Source: Psychrilyobacter sp.
GTDB taxonomy: Bacteria > Fusobacteriota > Fusobacteriia > Fusobacteriales > Fusobacteriaceae
Assembly: GCA_030621995.1 (NCBI GenBank)
Contig: JAUXGP010000053.1
Location: forward strand, 1-9,064
Length of the DNA stretch: 9,064 nucleotides
Reading direction: 5' to 3'
Shown here piece after piece: positions 5,737 to 9,064 of this stretch (positions within the stretch are counted from its first letter, which is position 1; each line of letters opens with the position of its first letter). Position numbers and translations under genes: made by a program. The notes beneath the pieces were generated by a model. That model was not told the origin of the DNA. It saw only the letters and a program-made list of their open reading frames with translations, and made no database searches.

Positions 5737-6579
5737 CTAGTCTTCTATAATTACTATCTCTTCCTCTAGTTCAATCCCTGAATCCAGTTTTACTTTTTCC
5801 TTGACTATCCTGATTATCTCGATAACATCATTATATTTAGCATTTCCATGATTCTCTAAGAAATTTGGATGGATGTTCGAAACTTGCATATCCCCTACTC
5901 TGTGACCCTGTACTCCAGCAGCTATTATCAATTTAGCTGAAAAATGTCCCTCCGGATTTTTGAAGGTACTCCCCAGATTCGGCATAGTCAGAGGGTGTCT
6001 AGCCTCTCTTTTTCCTTTTAGTTCTGCAACCCTTTCTCCATTAAATCCAATATCAAATTTAAATACAGCACTTATAACTATCCATTTTTTTTGCTGAATC
6101 TCTGTATTTCTATAAGTGACATAGATCTCTGATTTCTTTATCCTTCTAATTTCAAAATTTTCATCTACTATCTCGATCTCCTCTATATGATCAAAAACTT
6201 CAGAACCATAGGCTCCTCCATTCATATAGATCAGACCTCCTACACTTCCGGGAATTCCCGCTAGATTCTCTAATCCTGAATAATTATTTTCTCCCATAAA
6301 ATCGATCAAATCATCAAAATTTAATCCCGATTCCACATAGATCCTTCCATCTCCCAGATCTTCTATCTTATTTAATTTATTTAAACTTATAAATGATATA
6401 TCCATATCTGTATCCGGAATCAATGTATTGGTTCCGTTGCCTATAAGAAAAGTTTTTTCCCTGGTTTTTAAAACTTCAATCAATTCTTCTTTTTTCTCTA
6501 TTACTATTAATTCTTTGGCTGTTCCACCAATTTTCATATTAGAATATTCCCTCATATGATGGTATTTATATACTTTCAT
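5737..6579 (-). CDS. murB: UDP-N-acetylenolpyruvoylglucosamine reductase MurB
   Basis: MurB is the FAD enzyme that uses NADPH to reduce the enolpyruvyl group of UDP-GlcNAc-enolpyruvate, giving UDP-MurNAc. At 280 residues it is compact and lacks the insertions of the E. coli type I protein, so it looks like type II. Visible are the FAD-binding start MKIGGTAKEL (15-24), GNGTN (47-51) and AGIPGSVGGLIYMNGGAYG (107-125). Also visible are YRNTEI with Arg157, GSTFKNP (203-209) with the proton donor Ser204, and the end GIELEEEIVII, which carries the catalytic Glu. The ATG at 6579 overlaps the murC TGA as ATGA, and the SD GGAGG lies inside murC, implying translational coupling. The ddl SD overlaps the murB end. 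MurB makes the substrate that the co-transcribed MurC uses. Confidence 0.97.
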   Translation of the reverse strand: MKVYKYHHMREYSNMKIGGTAKELIVIEKKEELIEVLKTREKTFLIGNGTNTLIPDTDMDISFISLNKLNKIEDLGDGRIYVESGLNFDDLIDFMGENNYSGLENLAGIPGSVGGLIYMNGGAYGSEVFDHIEEIEIVDENFEIRRIKKSEIYVTYRNTEIQQKKWIVISAVFKFDIGFNGERVAELKGKREARHPLTMPNLGSTFKNPEGHFSAKLIIAAGVQGHRVGDMQVSNIHPNFLENHGNAKYNDVIEIIRIVKEKVKLDSGIELEEEIVIIED

Positions 6580-7904
6580 TTTACCTCCAAACTTTCAACT
6601 ACCTCATAGGCCATCTGTGAAATTGTCCCTGCCCCCATAAAGATATAAGTCCTGTCTTCAGCTTTCACTTCTTCTAATATTTCTTCCACAGTAGTTAATA
6701 TCTTTGTTGTCCCTGTAGTATATATATCACGACCAAGATCTTTTAGTGTGATTCCGTAGATATCTTCCTCTCCTGCCGAATAAACAGGCAGTAAAATTAC
6801 GTCATCAGCCAGATCAAAACACCCTTTAAATTCTTCATATAAAAACTTTACTCTGCTGTATCTATGAGGTTGAAAAATTGCCGTTATTTTCTTGGCTTCT
6901 ATTTTTTTAGCCCCCTCTAATGTTGCTCTTATCTCCGTCGGATGGTGTGCATAATCATCTATGATCCTTATATCTCCATCCAGAAGAATATCATACCTTC
7001 TTTTAGCACCCTTAAATTTTTCCAGCCTGATTTTTATCTCCTCCAGAGACACTCCTAAAGTATACGCCAGGTATATCACTCCTAAACTATTGGAAATATT
7101 ATGTCTTCCAGGTACAGTCAACCTAAATTCTCCTAAAAGTTTGCCGTCTAAGATTACATCGTAGACACTCTTTCCGTCTACTATTCTAATGTTATCTGCA
7201 TATATACCAGCTTTTCCTTCTATACTGTAGGTCATAATTTTATCCCTGGATCCCAGTATATTTTTTGACTCCAAGCAATCTATATTCAGCAGGGTGAGTT
7301 TTTTAGTCTGCTCATAGAATTGAGTAAATGATTTTTTTATATTTTCAAAACTGCCGTGATTTTCCAAATGATCCGCCTCTATATTGGTTATGATCGAATA
7401 TTCCGGCAATAGATATAAAAATGAGTTATCACTTTCATCTGCTTCTGCTATTAAAAATTCTCCTGTACCACAACAGGCATTGGAATTTATCTCTGGTAAG
7501 ATCCCCCCTACTACGATGGATGGATCCAGCGGTAACATCACAGCTCCTAACATAGAGCTGGTAGTAGTTTTCCCATGGGTTCCAGCCACTGCTATCCCAG
7601 ATTTTTCATTGAATAATCTAGCCAAAAGTTCCCCTCTTTTTATCACTTCTATCCCTTTGTCTAAGGCATATCTATATTCTGGATTAGTCTGTTTTATAGC
7701 ACTGGATCTCACTACCAAGTCTATTCCCACTATATTTTTTGCATCATGTTCATAATGAATTTTGACTCCTAAACTTTCTAATTCTATACTAACATCTTTT
7801 TTAGCTTGATCCGACCCGCTTACCCGATATCCGTTCTTAGCCATTATTTTAGCCAGCCCGCTCATGCCTATACCATTTATTCCTATAAAAAATACTTTTT
7901 TCAT
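6576..7904 (-). CDS. murC: UDP-N-acetylmuramate--L-alanine ligase MurC
   Basis: MurC is the cytoplasmic ATP-dependent ligase that adds L-Ala to UDP-MurNAc, the first residue of the stem peptide. The 442-residue product has all three Mur ligase domains. The N-terminal UDP-binding fold starts FFIGINGIGMSGLA (5-18). The central ATP domain has AGTHGKTTT (107-115), EADESD (154-159) and NIEADHLENHG (174-184). The C-terminal domain has FKGAKRRYD (297-305), DDYAHHPTEI (316-325) and FQPHRYSR (344-351). Near the end FMGAGTIS replaces the more usual GAGDI-type phrase, a small variation. The ATG at 7904 directly follows the murG TAG. Its only SD-like stretch is GGGGGA in the murG end, so translation probably depends on murG readout. 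The last bases overlap murB. Confidence 0.98.
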   Translation of the reverse strand: MKKVFFIGINGIGMSGLAKIMAKNGYRVSGSDQAKKDVSIELESLGVKIHYEHDAKNIVGIDLVVRSSAIKQTNPEYRYALDKGIEVIKRGELLARLFNEKSGIAVAGTHGKTTTSSMLGAVMLPLDPSIVVGGILPEINSNACCGTGEFLIAEADESDNSFLYLLPEYSIITNIEADHLENHGSFENIKKSFTQFYEQTKKLTLLNIDCLESKNILGSRDKIMTYSIEGKAGIYADNIRIVDGKSVYDVILDGKLLGEFRLTVPGRHNISNSLGVIYLAYTLGVSLEEIKIRLEKFKGAKRRYDILLDGDIRIIDDYAHHPTEIRATLEGAKKIEAKKITAIFQPHRYSRVKFLYEEFKGCFDLADDVILLPVYSAGEEDIYGITLKDLGRDIYTTGTTKILTTVEEILEEVKAEDRTYIFMGAGTISQMAYEVVESLEVK

Positions 7905-8975
7905 CTATTTATTCCCCCAAATCTCTAAAGCGTCCACTATTTTTTCTGCTGAATTTCCTTTTTTCATTCTTTTTAATGCCGCTCTCATCTCTTTTAGTTC
8001 GTGTTCATTTTTTACTAATTCCAAAGCCATCCTAACAGCATTCCCGGCTTCTCCATCTTTATATATGAAACTAGCCTTATTTTCCGAAAGAATTTTAGTA
8101 TTTTCAAATTGTCCTACTTCACGGAGTTGATACGGTATCAATATCGATGGTTTACCTAACTCTATTAATTCCGAGATTGTCAAGGCTCCCGACCTGCACA
8201 ATACCAGATCAGCAGCACACATTATATTAGCCATATTTTCAAAATATGGTTTTATTTGGTCTGTTAATTTATATTTAGATAATTTAGACATAACCTCTTC
8301 ATAGTTTTTTTCCCCGGTAGCCCAGTATATCCTTGTATTTTTTTCTTTTAAAAAAGAATCCCATTCTTTGATCAATGCTTCGTTGATACTTCTGGCTCCT
8401 AAACTTCCACCCATGATCAGAATCATCTTTTCATGATCTTCTAATTTTATCTTCTCTCTCTCATTATAGTGATCCAGGGTATAAAATTCCTTTCTAAGCG
8501 GGTTTCCTGTAACCTGCAGTCTGGATTGATACTTTGAAGGCAGCTCATCATAGGTTAGATCAAAAGCCAAAAACATTTTTTTACTAAACCTATAAAATAT
8601 CTTATTAGCCAAGCCTAAAGTAACATTCTGCTCCTGCAGATATATAGGAATTCTTAAAATCATAGCACTTAACAGAGTGGGGATAGATATATAATTTCCA
8701 AACCCAATCACTGCATCAGGTTTTTCCTTCCTCAATATCGACATAGCCCTTTTTGTCGCTTTTAAGACTTTTATTATTGATTTAAAACTTCTTAGAGGTA
8801 AAACATCTAAGCCTGTAAATTTATATCCTGCATTTGGAACTATCTCTTTTTCCATCCTGTGACAAGTCCCTATGAAAAGCAGATCTATTTTTTTCTTCTT
8901 CAATTCATCTGCTACTGCCAAGGCTGGATAGATATGCCCCCCTGTCCCTCCTGCCGTTAAAATTATTTTTTTCAT
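7905..8975 (-). CDS. murG: UDP-GlcNAc--lipid I N-acetylglucosamine transferase MurG
   Basis: MurG is a peripheral GT-B glycosyltransferase on the cytoplasmic membrane face. It adds GlcNAc to lipid I to form lipid II. The 356-residue product shows the first glycine loop AGGTGGHIYPALA (8-20), GFGNYIS (91-97), TGNPLR (156-161), the second loop GGSLGA (189-194) and the UDP-GlcNAc site RSGALTISEL (261-270) with Glu269. It also has Gln289 and Asn292 in GQFEN. The segment normally written HEQN is QEQN here (114-117), and the preceding loop has GFGNY where GxGGY is usual. GGAGG lies 5 nt before the ATG at 8975. It is followed with no gap by murC. Whether it begins the transcript cannot be told, because only 89 nt upstream are visible and no convincing promoter is seen there. 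Confidence 0.97.
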   Translation of the reverse strand: MKKIILTAGGTGGHIYPALAVADELKKKKIDLLFIGTCHRMEKEIVPNAGYKFTGLDVLPLRSFKSIIKVLKATKRAMSILRKEKPDAVIGFGNYISIPTLLSAMILRIPIYLQEQNVTLGLANKIFYRFSKKMFLAFDLTYDELPSKYQSRLQVTGNPLRKEFYTLDHYNEREKIKLEDHEKMILIMGGSLGARSINEALIKEWDSFLKEKNTRIYWATGEKNYEEVMSKLSKYKLTDQIKPYFENMANIMCAADLVLCRSGALTISELIELGKPSILIPYQLREVGQFENTKILSENKASFIYKDGEAGNAVRMALELVKNEHELKEMRAALKRMKKGNSAEKIVDALEIWGNK

Positions 8976-8986
8976 CTTTCCTCCGA

Positions 8987-8999
8987 TGTGCTCTGCACA
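8987..8999 (-). other. Small hairpin just upstream of the murG ribosome binding site
   Basis: TGTGC and GCACA form a perfect 5-bp inverted repeat around a 3-nt loop, ending 3 nt before the murG SD GGAGG on the minus strand. No T run follows, so it is not a terminator. It could influence murG translation, or be chance; nothing else supports a function. Confidence 0.3.
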
Positions 9000-9035
9000 A
9001 ATAAATAACTTACAACTAAAAACTATCGCAATATC

Positions 9036-9064
9036 TTTAATTTACACCAATTAACTCTAATCAA
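9036..9064. repeat. Short 9-nt periodic intergenic tract upstream of murG (reaches window edge)
   Basis: Read on the minus strand the tract falls into three similar 9-nt units: ATTAGAGTT, AATTGGTGT and AAATTAAAG. It resembles in period and style the ATTCGTG tract at 381-407, and, from memory, intergenic ATTAGTG-type tracts in other bacteria. One minus-strand frame stays open from the edge to a TAG at 9025-9023 (13 codons), so the tail of an upstream gene cannot be ruled out. Confidence 0.3.

Noticed and set aside
7384..7755. Plus-strand 123-codon open frame opposite murC
   Set aside because: It is antisense to conserved MurC ATP-domain motifs, has no SD and no recognisable domain.
8987..8999. 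The GC-rich hairpin before murG as a terminator of an upstream gene
   Set aside because: It has no T run on either strand and only a 5-bp stem.
1..9064. Search for mobile elements, CRISPR arrays, tRNA or rRNA genes, or a new accessory system
   Set aside because: No transposase, terminal inverted repeats, spaced direct repeats or tRNA-like folds were seen. All complete genes are core cell wall, division, ribosome or replication genes.

Overview
The window is an AT-rich stretch of a bacterial chromosome in which every supported gene lies on the minus strand. Read in the direction of transcription, from high to low coordinates, it carries murG, murC, murB, ddl, ftsQ, ftsA and ftsZ. These are followed by a terminator, a fresh promoter, and rpsF, ssb and rpsR. 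After a second terminator comes the 5' part of an unidentified gene for an exported protein, cut by the window edge. The order murG-murC-murB-ddl-ftsQ-ftsA-ftsZ is the distal half of a division and cell wall (dcw) cluster. The short FtsQ, the type II-like MurB, the S18 sequence and the AT-rich, Lys/Ile/Glu-rich coding style suggest the phylum Fusobacteriota. That placement is an inference from sequence impression, not from any search.

Region 4857-8975 holds murG, murC, murB and ddl. They are packed with an ATGA overlap (murC/murB), a TAG-ATG junction (murG/murC) and a 10-nt gap (murB/ddl), so they almost certainly share one mRNA. MurG makes lipid II from lipid I. MurB completes UDP-MurNAc, MurC adds L-Ala to it, and Ddl supplies D-Ala-D-Ala. 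A 65-nt gap containing a good promoter candidate (4813-4841) precedes ftsQ-ftsA-ftsZ (1706-4785), which encode a divisome membrane protein, the FtsZ membrane anchor and the Z-ring tubulin. A hairpin terminator starts 3 nt after the ftsZ stop.

Region 568-1659 is an independent rpsF-ssb-rpsR operon (ribosomal protein S6, single-stranded DNA-binding protein, ribosomal protein S18). It has its own extended -10 promoter, a structured 5' leader that may be an S6:S18 autoregulatory element, and a strong terminator. The start codons of rpsR and ftsQ are best moved a few codons downstream to fit their Shine-Dalgarno (SD) sequences.

Region 295-522 is non-coding. It holds a candidate promoter and a short 9-10-nt periodic tract built on ATTCGTG. 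A similarly periodic tract lies at 9036-9064 upstream of murG. This is core housekeeping DNA: no mobile element, tRNA, rRNA, CRISPR or new defence-like system was seen. The points most worth a second look are the S6 leader, the two intergenic periodic tracts and the unidentified exported protein.
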